Counted from the stretch's first letter, positions 34,591-43,484 are shown. The stretch: 64,000 nucleotides of DNA from Tolumonas sp008015085 (GCA_029265125.1 JAJUJX010000001.1:62001-126000), one strand, 5' to 3'. Numbers and translations: made by a program. The notes: generated by a model not told the origin, from the sequence alone.

Positions 34591-34872
34591 TTACTTAAAC
34601 ATATTGTCGCCATTCTGATCGATGAATAGTTCAGCTTTACGGATCATCCACTGACAGGCATCGTCTTTGGTCGGAAATTGATCTGAACGGATAAACATAT
34701 GCGTTTTAGTTTCGCCGTCGATCTCTTTGCAAATCCGGCCTGCCAGACGGTACTGACTGCCTTCATCCATTGGTTCCGGATAGATCAGATAACCTTTGTA
34801 CTCCACTGGGTCTACTTTGGCTGCCGGTTTTTCGGAACCGGAAAACAGTGATTTGAATAATTTGCTGAACAT
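34591..34872 (-). CDS. hlyU: HlyU-family protein
   Basis: A 93-residue protein of the HlyU family (PF10115), recognised by VDPVEYKGYLIYPEPMDEGSQYRLAGRI and the C-terminal DQFPTKDDACQWMIRKAELFIDQ. The first 18 residues are basic and hydrophobic. The family is named after a Vibrio haemolysin activator, but this protein lacks the winged-helix seen in the ArsR-type HlyU, so regulatory function should not be assumed. It is monocistronic as far as can be seen, between the chemoreceptor gene and a divergent Fe-S gene. Confidence 0.8.
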   Translation of the reverse strand: MFSKLFKSLFSGSEKPAAKVDPVEYKGYLIYPEPMDEGSQYRLAGRICKEIDGETKTHMFIRSDQFPTKDDACQWMIRKAELFIDQNGDNMFK

Positions 34873-35060
34873 GAGTCACTCCTCCCTCAGATTTTGTGAT
34901 TATACCTTTTTGTTGTTTGTTGCCGATATAAAAGCCGGTTGTTGGTCGATTTGTCTGTTTTATTACTATGCCTTATTTGCACAATTAGTTGTTATTTAAA
35001 ATAATTTTGTTTGGCATTGTTCTTGATTCCGGTAAATCAAATTACCGGTAGGAACAAAAT

Positions 35061-36413
35061 ATGCGAACCGAACTAGATTGGTCGGACTATCAGGATCGTG
35101 GTATGGGTGATGCCTATGCCGATATTCCCAAGCAAGGTGGTGATTTTGCTAAAGCGGTGGCGGTGTGTATTCGCAGCGGTGTTTGTGAACAACATGGCCG
35201 TGGGGTGATGTGTCCGAGTTTCCGGATTACCAACAAACCATTGCTATCACCGGGCGGACGCGTTCAGTCACTGAAGCGAGTATTGAATAGCGATGCCAAA
35301 GCCCTGACGTATGACCGTGAATTAGCCGAAGCGATGGATCTGTGCGTGGCTTGTAAAGGCTGTAAACGGGAATGCGAAAACAATGTGGATATGGCGCAGA
35401 TCAAAATTGAATATCTGGCGCAGCAACTGAAAACCCAGCCGTTGTTATGGCGCAGTCGACTCTTTGCCTATTCCCCATTGTGGTTAAACCGTTATGCATG
35501 GTTGGGAAAACTGATCCATTGGCGTAATCATTCACCATTTTTGTCTAGGCTAGGCGAAAAACTGCTGGGGATAGCGGCGAAAGTACCGCTTCCTGAGGCC
35601 GCAGAGCAACCGTTCGCTCCACAAGAACAGAGTTTCATGCCACTGGCCTGCCATCCGTCCGGGGAGCCGCGAGAAGTGGTGCTATGGCTGGATAGTTTCT
35701 CTACGTTATTTGCTGTTCAACAAGCCGAAGATGCGCTTTATCTGTTGCGACAAGCCGGATTTACTGTGCATGTAGTGCATCCGCGCTCTGTACTTGGACA
35801 AGTGTTGGATAGTGGTCGCTCACTGCTGACCTTCGGTCTGGTTAATGAAACGCGAGAACTGGCCAAACAATTACTATCGGTACTGAAACCGTATGTGCAG
35901 CAAGAGCTTGCTGTTGTTGGCCTTGAACCGTCCAGTCTGCTGATGTTACGCGATGAATACAAAACACTGGGCTTAGGCGAACCGGCCATTGAGTTATCAA
36001 AACAGGCCATGTTGCTGGAAGAGTTTCTTGCAGCGGAATTAGCCCGCGGCGGCTTTCAACTACCATTCCAAGCTGGAAAAATTACCCAGCCGATCTTGAT
36101 CCACGGCCATTGTCATCAGAAAGCAATTGGAGCGATGAAATCAGTGCGGCGAGTATTAAAAGCCGTGCCGGAGCTGGAATTTAGTTTTATCGAGTCATCC
36201 TGTTGCGGCATGGCGGGGACGTTCGGCCTTGAGGCAGAACATGTGGAGTATTCGCATCTGATGGCGCAACAATCGCTGATTCCTGCCTTGCAGTCAGCGC
36301 CTGATGCGCTTGTGGTCTGTAATGGTTTTGGCTGTGCTCATCAGATCAGGGTGACTGCACAGCGTCAGACTATGCATCTGGCAACCTTGTTACGTCGGGC
36401 TTTGCCGGAATGA
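35061..36413 (+). CDS. Stand-alone (Fe-S)-binding CCG-domain oxidoreductase subunit (YdiJ C-terminal-like)
   Basis: A 450-residue protein matching the Fe-S half of FAD-linked 2-hydroxyacid oxidases such as YdiJ. Cluster-binding segments are CIRSGVCEQHGRGVMCPS (about residues 32-49) and CVACKGCKRECENNVDM (about 95-111, CxxCxxCxxxC). Two CCG-type cysteine motifs follow: HGHCHQKAIGAMKS (about 350) and ESSCCGMAGTFGLE (about 380). The FAD-binding half usually fused or adjacent is absent: hlyU is upstream and pfkB is convergent downstream. The partner flavoprotein must lie elsewhere, or the gene is a remnant kept for another role. Confidence 0.82.
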   Translation: MRTELDWSDYQDRGMGDAYADIPKQGGDFAKAVAVCIRSGVCEQHGRGVMCPSFRITNKPLLSPGGRVQSLKRVLNSDAKALTYDRELAEAMDLCVACKGCKRECENNVDMAQIKIEYLAQQLKTQPLLWRSRLFAYSPLWLNRYAWLGKLIHWRNHSPFLSRLGEKLLGIAAKVPLPEAAEQPFAPQEQSFMPLACHPSGEPREVVLWLDSFSTLFAVQQAEDALYLLRQAGFTVHVVHPRSVLGQVLDSGRSLLTFGLVNETRELAKQLLSVLKPYVQQELAVVGLEPSSLLMLRDEYKTLGLGEPAIELSKQAMLLEEFLAAELARGGFQLPFQAGKITQPILIHGHCHQKAIGAMKSVRRVLKAVPELEFSFIESSCCGMAGTFGLEAEHVEYSHLMAQQSLIPALQSAPDALVVCNGFGCAHQIRVTAQRQTMHLATLLRRALPE

Positions 36414-36438
36414 AAAAGCCGGACAGAAGCTGTCCGGC
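36413..36438 (-). terminator. pfkB terminator
   Basis: A perfect 9-bp stem GCCGGACAG / CTGTCCGGC is followed on the minus strand by TTTTT. It lies 13 bases after the pfkB stop. Confidence 0.82.
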
Positions 36439-36450
36439 AATAAGCATGAG

Positions 36451-37386
36451 TTATTGCGGCTGATTCAGATACTGATACAGCCGTTCAGTATCTTCTTTAC
36501 TGCAGAGTTTCGTGCCCTGATTCATGGTTGCCGCTGTACCAGCAGCAACACCAAAACGCACCATTTCGGTCAGATCGGCTCCAGCAGCCAGTTTCATCAC
36601 CATGGCACCGACCATGCTGTCACCTGCACCGACTGTACTGCGTTTAATCACAGGAGGCGGTACCACCTGAAGACACAGCTCGGCATCAACACCGAGTGCA
36701 CCTTGTGGACCCAGCGAAACAACGATGCGCTTGGCTGCACCCTGAGCAATGAGTTGTCGGGCTGCATTGACCACTTGGTCCGGTTGTTCCAGTGTTTGAC
36801 CGGTCAATTCAGCCAGTTCTGACTGATTAGGTTTGATGAGCTCTAATCCGCCAAAATTGACTGCAGTTTTTAAAGCATCGCCAGAGCTATCCACAACGGT
36901 ACGTAGTCCATGATCCTTGGCACATTGCAGCAATTCATTGATGGCAGTCGTGTTCATATTTGGCGGCAGGCTGCCACTGAGTACCAGCAGGCAACCGGCA
37001 GGGAGTTGCTTAATTTTGGTCAGTAACTGTTGCCATTCATCCTCATGCAGCGCAGCGCCCGGCATGACAAAGCGAAACTGTTCGCCGGTCGCTTCTGACA
37101 CCACATGCAGATTTTGCCGGGTCCAGTCATGCGTATGCAATGCATCCACAGAAACCCCTTCTGCTTGCAGCAGTTCAATTAAATGTGCCCCGGTAGGCCC
37201 TCCTGCTGGTAGTAGTGCGGTCGCTGAGCCGCCTAAATGAGTAATGGCTCTGGCTACATTAATACCGCCACCACCGGGTTCAAAAATGGGTGTCTGGCAA
37301 CGCAGTTTGCCTTCCGGATAAATCTTGGGTGTGCTGGTCGCGCTATCTAAAGAAGGGGTGAGCGTCAGTGTAACGATCTGAGACAT
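36451..37386 (-). CDS. pfkB: 6-phosphofructokinase II PfkB
   Basis: PfkB phosphorylates fructose-6-phosphate to fructose-1,6-bisphosphate; it is the minor, ribokinase-family isozyme. The 311-residue protein tracks E. coli PfkB very closely: LTPSLDSATSTPKIYPEGKLR, the GGGGINVARAI sugar-binding signature (about residue 38), LSGSLPP, IKPNQSEL, and the catalytic loop STVGAGDSMVGAMV (about residue 250). AGGA precedes the ATG at 37386. It stands as a single gene with its own terminator. 1-Phosphofructokinase is the near alternative, but no fru genes are adjacent. Confidence 0.93.
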   Translation of the reverse strand: MSQIVTLTLTPSLDSATSTPKIYPEGKLRCQTPIFEPGGGGINVARAITHLGGSATALLPAGGPTGAHLIELLQAEGVSVDALHTHDWTRQNLHVVSEATGEQFRFVMPGAALHEDEWQQLLTKIKQLPAGCLLVLSGSLPPNMNTTAINELLQCAKDHGLRTVVDSSGDALKTAVNFGGLELIKPNQSELAELTGQTLEQPDQVVNAARQLIAQGAAKRIVVSLGPQGALGVDAELCLQVVPPPVIKRSTVGAGDSMVGAMVMKLAAGADLTEMVRFGVAAGTAATMNQGTKLCSKEDTERLYQYLNQPQ

Positions 37387-37479
37387 AATGAATTCCTGTT
37401 ATCCCATTAATGAATATTAAATCCATAATCTTTAAGAATACTCAGTTTTCCTAAATCAAAAGGCGAGATAGACAACAAA

Positions 37480-37833
37480 CTAACCTGAAAGCTGTGCCCG
37501 TTCTTTTTTGGTTAATTTCGCGACAACCAGCTGATAAGAGTCATCAATCAAACCTTTGAACTGGGCTTCCGTCAGTTCGCCATTGAGCGTGATGGTGTTC
37601 CAGTGACGTTTATTCATGTAATAGCCAGGGCCTACAGAGGTAAACATGGCTCGTTGCAGATCAATCTGTGCAGGGTCTGCTTTCAGCGTGATACGTAAAG
37701 GTGTTTCCTGCCAGGCAACCAACGCATACATTTTGCCACAAACCTTGTAAACCAATGTTTCAGGCCCGAAAGGCAGTTCTTCAGTGACCGCCAGTTTGCT
37801 ATGCAGATACTCTTTCAGTTCATTAAGTTCCAT
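37480..37833 (-). CDS. MmcQ/YjbR family protein
   Basis: A 117-residue protein of the MmcQ/YjbR (DUF419) family, with the double-wing fold that resembles DNA-binding proteins. Recognisable parts are PFGPETLVYKVCGKMYALV (about residues 21-39), ITLKADP, and the core VGPGYYMNKRHWNTITLNGELTEAQFKGLIDDSYQLVVAKLTKKER. The function is unknown. It lies between pfkB and a divergent nitroreductase gene. Confidence 0.85.
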   Translation of the reverse strand: MELNELKEYLHSKLAVTEELPFGPETLVYKVCGKMYALVAWQETPLRITLKADPAQIDLQRAMFTSVGPGYYMNKRHWNTITLNGELTEAQFKGLIDDSYQLVVAKLTKKERAQLSG

Positions 37834-37966
37834 TTCCCCGTACCTTGTTATTTTTTAAGGTTAGTTATATTTATATCAGGTATTTATACGCGTACGTTAC
37901 ATAACGTCGTGCTGAATGATAAAAAATCTAATCAGATTTAAGCAGCGAATTACGAGGACAGTTAAC

Positions 37967-38626
37967 ATGGATAAATCGCAGATCCTGAATGCATATGCAT
38001 TCCGTCATGCTTGTAAGGCTTTCGACTCGCAGAAAAAAATCAGCGATGCCGATTTTGATGTGATTTTAGAGGCAGGGCGGTTATCACCGAGCTCTTTTGG
38101 CTTTGAACCCTGGCAATTTTTGGTGGTGCAGAACCCGGCTCTGCGGGAAAAGATTTTACCAATCGCCTGCGGCCAGCAACAGATCACTACCGCCAGTCAT
38201 CTGATCATTACTTTGCATCGTCGGGGAGACGATCTGAAACCAGGCAGTGATTATCTGGAATCTTTTATGCGTGATGTGCAAAAACTACCAGATGACGTGC
38301 ATAAAATGATTGGTGATTTCTACGCTTACTTCCAGAACACCTTGTTCAAAATTGCAGGTGATGACTATAAAGTCGCAGAATGGGCAGCCCGTCAGACTTA
38401 TCTGCCAATGGCGAACATGATGACTACAGCTGCAATGCTGGGTATTGACTCTTGCCCTATCGAAGGGTTTGTCAGAGATGACCTGGAAGCATTGTTAGCG
38501 GCTGAGGCAGGCGTTGATCTCAGCAAATTTGGGGTAGCACATATTACTGCTTTTGGTTACCGCGAAGCAGAGCCAAAACGGGCAAAAACCCGTCGTAGCC
38601 GTGATGAAGTAGTGCGTTTTATTTAA
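37967..38626 (+). CDS. NAD(P)H-dependent FMN nitroreductase family protein
   Basis: A 219-residue flavoprotein of the NfsB/nitroreductase family. The FMN-binding N-terminal segment is YAFRHACKAFDSQKKISDADFDVILEAGRLSPSSFGFEPWQF (about residues 9-50). The dimer-interface region AARQTYLPMANMMTTAAMLGIDSCPIEGF lies at about 145-173. The tail RAKTRRSRDEVVRFI resembles oxidoreductases that reduce quinones or nitro compounds. The ATG at 37967 has GAGGA 8 bases upstream. The substrate is not predictable. A hairpin without a T-run follows at 38646-38674. Confidence 0.87.
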   Translation: MDKSQILNAYAFRHACKAFDSQKKISDADFDVILEAGRLSPSSFGFEPWQFLVVQNPALREKILPIACGQQQITTASHLIITLHRRGDDLKPGSDYLESFMRDVQKLPDDVHKMIGDFYAYFQNTLFKIAGDDYKVAEWAARQTYLPMANMMTTAAMLGIDSCPIEGFVRDDLEALLAAEAGVDLSKFGVAHITAFGYREAEPKRAKTRRSRDEVVRFI

Positions 38627-38645
38627 TTTGATTGGCATAGAAACA

Positions 38646-38674
38646 GAAGAAGCCGGTAATGCGTCGGCTTCTTC
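38646..38674 (+). terminator. Hairpin after the nitroreductase gene
   Basis: A perfect 10-bp stem GAAGAAGCCG / CGGCTTCTTC with a 9-nt loop begins 20 bases after the stop. There is no T-run, so termination may be incomplete. Confidence 0.5.
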
Positions 38675-38897
38675 GGTCCTGCTGTCCGTAAAAATATTCC
38701 ACCTTTATCCATTCTGAATTCTGTTATCCGCAAACCGTAAAGATCTTACAGGTATCTGTTAATTATGGTTAATCGACCTGATTGGCAACTGTATGATGCA
38801 CCGCTTATTTTTCAACCTGCGGTACTTTGACTGCACTGTCAAGAAAACTACCGCAATTGTTAATTTTATTCGGGCAATATCAATAAGGGATAATGGG

Positions 38898-40874
38898 ATG
38901 AAGATAATCCGGAGTTTGCAATGGGTCTGGTTAATGCTCATTGCATCGTTATTAACCGGTTGTGGTGAACCAACAGCTGATTTTAAAGTAACACCAACAC
39001 CGGTAGTCGCAGGTGTTACAACAACTTTTGACGCAAGCGCTAGTGCTGCTTACGGAGAAAATAAAGGCAACAGCATTGTTGCCTATGAGTGGAGTTTTGG
39101 TGACGGAAAAACAGAAAGCGGAGAAGTCGTCACACATAGCTACGAGAAAGCAGGAGACTATCAGGTTCAGCTGAAAGTCACCGATAGACGGGGTGTCAGT
39201 AAAACCAAAATTCAGAAATTAACAGTCAATGCACCCGTTGATGAAAGTAATGTGCAAGTGCTAGTTCGTAGTTCTCAGGGCGCATTATTAGCTAATGCAC
39301 AAGTGACAATTGACGGAGTAAGTGCTGAGACCAATGAACAGGGAATGGCAGAGTTGGATAACATCGCCACTGGCAGTCAGGTTGTCATGGCGTCTAAGTC
39401 TGGTTTTATTGCTCAGTCAACACAGGTTGAATTAAGCACTGATGGCTTAAAACAGATCCAACTGATTTTACAGCCTGTAAAAGAAGAACTGGCCTTAGCA
39501 GATATTACTCAGTCTCAACTGATTGTCAGCCAGTATCAGGGCGCCCGCATTACTCTGCCAGACAATGCTTTTGTTGATAGTAATGGCAAAGCGGCTACCG
39601 GAACTGCGACTTTAAAATTAACACCGTGGGATATTACTGCGGCTGATTTGACTGCAATGCCTGGTAACGGGAAAGCCCAGACTTCAGATGGTGAAATAGT
39701 CGAGTTGATTAGCGCTGGTATGATGACGGTCGATTTCTATGATTCGACAGGCAGTCATTTACAACTGGCGACGGGTAAGACAGCAACCATTCAGATGGAT
39801 CTGCCATATACCAGCATCGGTGGTAATGCATTAGCGGTGGGATCTGAAATACCGCTTTGGCATTTCGATGAATCGCAAGGGATCTGGATTGAAGATGGCG
39901 TTGGCCATGTGGTGGCATCATCGTCATCATCAACTGGTTTAGCTGTTTCGGCGGAAGTGTCTCATTTCTCAACCTGGAACTGGGATTTTAAATTCAATAA
40001 TCCGAATACCCTGAATGTGAAGTGTGTTGACTACAATGGCCAGCCTGCAGCATGTAATGTCGTTGCCACTGTGCTGTTAGATGACGGGTCTCATTTAACG
40101 AAAAGTACTTCTTTACCTGCAGAAGGAGCTACCATCATTAACCTGCCAACATCAGGTTCTGTATCTTGGCATGCGACAACAGTCGGCGGTTTAATTGGTG
40201 ATGCGACATCCGGTGTTTCCGGCTCTGTGCAAATTACTTTAAGTGAGCCTAAAACAAGCAATTTTGTTCGTTGCTCTACACCAGACTCTACCTATCATGC
40301 CTGTGCAGTGACATTGACGGCGGATCTCGGTAATAACGACATAAAAACACTGAGTCTTGATATTCCTGAAGAGGGTGCATTAATTCAGACCAGTTTTAAT
40401 GTGAGCAATCTTGCATGGGCGGGTACCGCAAAAGCGGTCGATGCATCAGGTGTGCACCAGCTCAATGGCAGTACGACCTCAAATGCCACAGCGAATGTGA
40501 ATCTGCTATTAGATACTGATGTTATTGTTACACCCACCAAGCAAGTTAGGGCTCGTTGTGTTGTTGCGGCTGATTATCCTTATTCAGTGCAACCTCAGAG
40601 CTGTGATTTGAGAGTCTATTCAACAGGTGATAGTTATTCCCAGTTAATTTTTAGTGCAGACAATATTCCTGTAGGGCAGGCTGCAAATATATATCTGCCG
40701 GTATATACCTCTGATAACAATGTAAATTATACTGTGTTTTTTATTAATGCCTTTTCTCAAATAATTGAAAATTCTGAAACATACAGTATTTGGGGGGGGT
40801 ATTCTTCTGATGGTGAGGTTAATAGTAATCAGTTAATTGATGTATCTATTGGCAATTCTGAATACCTGCAGTAA
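38898..40874 (+). CDS. Large PKD-domain lipoprotein with three cysteine-paired C-terminal repeats
   Basis: A 658-residue predicted lipoprotein: signal sequence with lipobox LLTGC (Cys22). Domains follow in order: a PKD domain (about 26-111, with AYEWSFGDGKTESG and THSYEKAGDYQVQLKVTD), a carboxypeptidase-regulatory-like beta sandwich (about 115-195), and a domain with LPDNAFVDSNGKAATGTATLKLTPWD and PLWHFDESQGIWIEDG (about 200-365). Three diverged repeats start at Cys376, Cys459 and Cys554, each with a second Cys 10-15 residues on. The ATG at 38898 follows AAGGGA. The 3' end is A+T-rich and holds a run of eight G at 40792-40799. The function is unknown; a surface or periplasmic binding role is likely. 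Confidence 0.8.
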   Translation: MKIIRSLQWVWLMLIASLLTGCGEPTADFKVTPTPVVAGVTTTFDASASAAYGENKGNSIVAYEWSFGDGKTESGEVVTHSYEKAGDYQVQLKVTDRRGVSKTKIQKLTVNAPVDESNVQVLVRSSQGALLANAQVTIDGVSAETNEQGMAELDNIATGSQVVMASKSGFIAQSTQVELSTDGLKQIQLILQPVKEELALADITQSQLIVSQYQGARITLPDNAFVDSNGKAATGTATLKLTPWDITAADLTAMPGNGKAQTSDGEIVELISAGMMTVDFYDSTGSHLQLATGKTATIQMDLPYTSIGGNALAVGSEIPLWHFDESQGIWIEDGVGHVVASSSSSTGLAVSAEVSHFSTWNWDFKFNNPNTLNVKCVDYNGQPAACNVVATVLLDDGSHLTKSTSLPAEGATIINLPTSGSVSWHATTVGGLIGDATSGVSGSVQITLSEPKTSNFVRCSTPDSTYHACAVTLTADLGNNDIKTLSLDIPEEGALIQTSFNVSNLAWAGTAKAVDASGVHQLNGSTTSNATANVNLLLDTDVIVTPTKQVRARCVVAADYPYSVQPQSCDLRVYSTGDSYSQLIFSADNIPVGQAANIYLPVYTSDNNVNYTVFFINAFSQIIENSETYSIWGGYSSDGEVNSNQLIDVSIGNSEYLQ

Positions 40875-40902
40875 AAACGTTCTCAAATATAATTAATTTA
40901 GT

Positions 40903-40932
40903 GCAGCTTATAAACTAAGCTGCATTATTTTT
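40903..40932 (+). terminator. Terminator after the PKD lipoprotein gene
   Basis: An 8-bp stem GCAGCTTA / TAAGCTGC, loop TAAAC, is followed by ATTATTTTTAT, 28 bases after the stop. Confidence 0.75.
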
Positions 40933-40980
40933 ATCTGTTTGCTGGAATTAGTAGATATAAAATATTTTCTGGATAAATAA

Positions 40981-41010
40981 AAAAGCCGGTCGATAAACGA
41001 CCGGCTTTTT
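40981..41010. terminator. Bidirectional terminator before nrdD stop
   Basis: A perfect 12-bp stem AAAAGCCGGTCG / CGACCGGCTTTT with loop ATAAA has T-runs on both strands. It serves nrdD on the minus strand. Confidence 0.87.
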
Positions 41011-41028
41011 GTTCTGCTGATTTGTAAA

Positions 41029-43152
41029 TTACAGGTGCTTAACCCGGCGTTTTACCTCTTCCTGTTTACCCGCATTGAATGGGCGGGAATCAGGGCTGCC
41101 GAGGTAGCCACAAACACGGCGGATCACGGAAACTTTAGTTGAATCGTGATTGCCGCATTTCGGGCAGGTGAAGCCTTTGCTGGTACATGAGAATTCACCG
41201 GTGTATCCACATTCATAGCATTCATCAATCGGTGTGTTGGTGCCGTAATAAGGTACACATGAATAGCTGTAATCCCAGACGTTTTCCAACGCTTCCAGGT
41301 TGTGCTGGATATTCGGATATTCGCCGTAGCAGATAAAGCCACCGTTTGCGATAGGTGGATACGCCATCTCAAAGTCGAGTTTTGCGTAAGGGTCAACCTT
41401 CTTCTCAACATCCAGATGGAAACTGTTGGTGTAATAGCCTTTCTCAGTAACACCGTCTACGAGACCAAACTCTTTGGTATCCAGTTTGCAGAAACGGCTG
41501 CACAGGTTTTCACTTGGCGTGCTGTAAAGGCTGAAACCATAACCGGTTTCTTTTTTCCACTCATCCACGGCATCGCGCAGTTTTTGCACGATCAAAACTG
41601 CTTTCTGGCGCAGGGCTTCGTCATCAAAGACATGTTTCTGGCTACCAAACAAGGCGTTGATGGTTTCATGCACGCCGATATAACCGAGTGAAATTGAGGC
41701 ACGACCATTTTTGAAGATTTGGGCAACATCATCATCGGCTTTCAGACGCACGCCACAGGCACCTTCCATATACAGGATTGGTGCAACACGGGCTTTTACA
41801 CCATTCAGACGTTCAATCCGCGCCATCAGCGCTTTCTTACACAGACGCAGACGACTATCCAGCAGATCGAAGAAATGGGCTTCGTCACGTGCTTCCAGCG
41901 CAATGCGTGGTAAGTTCAGGCTCACTACGCCCAGATTGTTACGACCTTCATGGTATTGTTTGCCATCTTCTTCATAAACACCCAGGAAGCTACGGCAGCC
42001 CATCGGGGTTTTGAACGAGCCGGTGACTTTAACTACCTGATCGTAGTTCAGAATATCCGGATACATCCGCTTGCTGGCACATTCCAGTGCCAGTTGCTTG
42101 ATGTCATAGTTCGGATCAGTTTTCTTATGGTTGATACCATCACGGATCGCAAAGACCAGTTTCGGGAACACCGCTGTCTTATGGTTTTTACCCAGCCCGG
42201 CAATACGGTTCTGCAGAATTGATTTCTGGATCAGGCGGGATTCCCAGCTTTCACCCAGGCCAAAACCAAAGGTCACAAACGGAGTCTGACCGTTAGCGGT
42301 GTGCAGCGTATTCACTTCATATTCCAGTGACTGGAAGGCGTCGTAGCACTCTTTTTCAGTCCGTGCACGGGCATAGCCTTCAGCATCTGGAATGGCCCAT
42401 TCCTCTGCAACCTTACGGTGCTTTTCATAGCTCTGTTTCACATAAGGTGCCAGCACTTCATCAATACGGTTGATGGTGGTTCCACCATAAATATGGCTGG
42501 CGACCTGAGCGATGATCTGAGCTGTCACTGCGGTAGCAGTCGAGATTGATTTTGGCGTATCAATCTCGGCATTACCCATTTTGAAACCGTGGGTCAGCAT
42601 GCCTTCAATATCAATCAGCATGCAGTTAAACATCGGAAAGAAAGGGGAGTAATCCAGATCATGGAAATGGATTTCGCCTTTTTCGTGTGCCTGAACAACA
42701 TCGCGAGGCAGCAGATATTGCTTTGCATAGTGTTTAGCTACAATACCCGCCAGCAGGTCACGCTGAGTCGGGATGACTTTACTGTCTTTATTGGCGTTTT
42801 CATTCAGCAGTTCAGCATTAGTCTGCTGGATCAGCCCCTGGATCTCTTTATTGAGGCGGCCTTGTTTCTCACGCGCTAAATCACGGTCATGACGATATTC
42901 GATGTAAGCGCGCGCGAGAGTCTTGTGCGGACCTTCCATCAACAGGTTTTCGACCAGCGTCTGTACTTCACTGATATCAACTTCATCGCGTCCTGCGAGC
43001 AGGGAAGCGATCTGACCAGCTACTGAGGCGCAATACGCGTCGTCTCTTACGTTTACAGCTTCTGCAGCTTTAGCAACAGCCTGCCATATACGTGAGCCAT
43101 CAAACGATACGCGGCATCCGTCGCGTTTGATTACCAGCGGTTTTGCTTGCAT
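41029..43152 (-). CDS. nrdD: Anaerobic ribonucleoside-triphosphate reductase NrdD
   Basis: NrdD is the class III glycyl-radical reductase that makes dNTPs without oxygen. The 707-residue protein has an N-terminal ATP-cone (VIKRDGCRVSFDGSRIWQAVAKA, about residues 7-29). The C-terminal Zn site is CYECGYTGEFSC plus CPKCG, and the glycyl-radical motif RRVCGYLGS puts the Gly near residue 682. The length and C-terminus (GKQEEVKRRVKHL) match E. coli. The activase gene nrdG, normally next downstream, is not there; a terminator and a convergent lipoprotein gene follow. Two NrdR-type boxes lie upstream. Confidence 0.96.
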   Translation of the reverse strand: MQAKPLVIKRDGCRVSFDGSRIWQAVAKAAEAVNVRDDAYCASVAGQIASLLAGRDEVDISEVQTLVENLLMEGPHKTLARAYIEYRHDRDLAREKQGRLNKEIQGLIQQTNAELLNENANKDSKVIPTQRDLLAGIVAKHYAKQYLLPRDVVQAHEKGEIHFHDLDYSPFFPMFNCMLIDIEGMLTHGFKMGNAEIDTPKSISTATAVTAQIIAQVASHIYGGTTINRIDEVLAPYVKQSYEKHRKVAEEWAIPDAEGYARARTEKECYDAFQSLEYEVNTLHTANGQTPFVTFGFGLGESWESRLIQKSILQNRIAGLGKNHKTAVFPKLVFAIRDGINHKKTDPNYDIKQLALECASKRMYPDILNYDQVVKVTGSFKTPMGCRSFLGVYEEDGKQYHEGRNNLGVVSLNLPRIALEARDEAHFFDLLDSRLRLCKKALMARIERLNGVKARVAPILYMEGACGVRLKADDDVAQIFKNGRASISLGYIGVHETINALFGSQKHVFDDEALRQKAVLIVQKLRDAVDEWKKETGYGFSLYSTPSENLCSRFCKLDTKEFGLVDGVTEKGYYTNSFHLDVEKKVDPYAKLDFEMAYPPIANGGFICYGEYPNIQHNLEALENVWDYSYSCVPYYGTNTPIDECYECGYTGEFSCTSKGFTCPKCGNHDSTKVSVIRRVCGYLGSPDSRPFNAGKQEEVKRRVKHL

Positions 43153-43412
43153 TTCTCATAGCCCTCGTGCTAATCCGACATTGTGTGTCGTTGTGGTGGT
43201 AATACTATATATAGTTCAATACCGCAGAAATATAACTATATATGGGTCTTTGTGCAGGAAGATACTTACTCTTTTTTTGATCTAAAACAGAGAATCTGAA
43301 GATTTGAACAGCAGAGCAACAGGTAAAAAAAATGTGTTTTGTGAGGCCTGACTACTTGCAAATTTTGCAGCCCTTGATGGATAAGGCCTACAGCAAGATA
43401 GGCTTTATTTTG
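43153..43412. other. nrdD upstream region
   Basis: About 260 bases between nrdD and the pckA terminator contain no gene. The part nearest nrdD holds two NrdR-like boxes. Further upstream are A-rich stretches and a short GCCTA/TAGGC repeat near 43387-43403. No clear FNR site was found, although anaerobic control of nrdD would be expected. Confidence 0.5.
43204..43246 (-). promoter_or_regulatory. Tandem NrdR boxes upstream of nrdD
   Basis: ACTATATATAGT (43204-43215, perfect palindrome) and ACTATATATGGG (43235-43246) resemble the NrdR consensus acaCwAtATaTwGtg. Their centres are 31 bp apart, three helical turns, which is the known NrdR arrangement. They begin 51 bases upstream of the nrdD start codon. 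Confidence 0.75.
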
Positions 43413-43442
43413 TAAAAAAGAGAGCCGTTTTATGCGGCTCTC
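43413..43442 (-). terminator. pckA terminator
   Basis: A GAGAGCCG / CGGCTCTC stem with a 7-nt loop is followed on the minus strand by TTTTTT, 43 bases after the pckA stop. Confidence 0.82.
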
Positions 43443-43484
43443 TCTGATGTAAATGTGATGTTATACATTTAGCTGATGGATGTG

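Noticed and set aside
39906..39932. Serine codon run (TCATCGTCATCATCA) in the lipoprotein gene as a simple-sequence repeat
   Set aside because: Only about five mixed Ser codons are present, too short and irregular to be a phase-variable tract.
43385..43404. GCCTA / TAGGC repeat near the pckA terminator
   Set aside because: The stem is short and imperfect, and the stronger hairpin at 43413-43442 explains termination.
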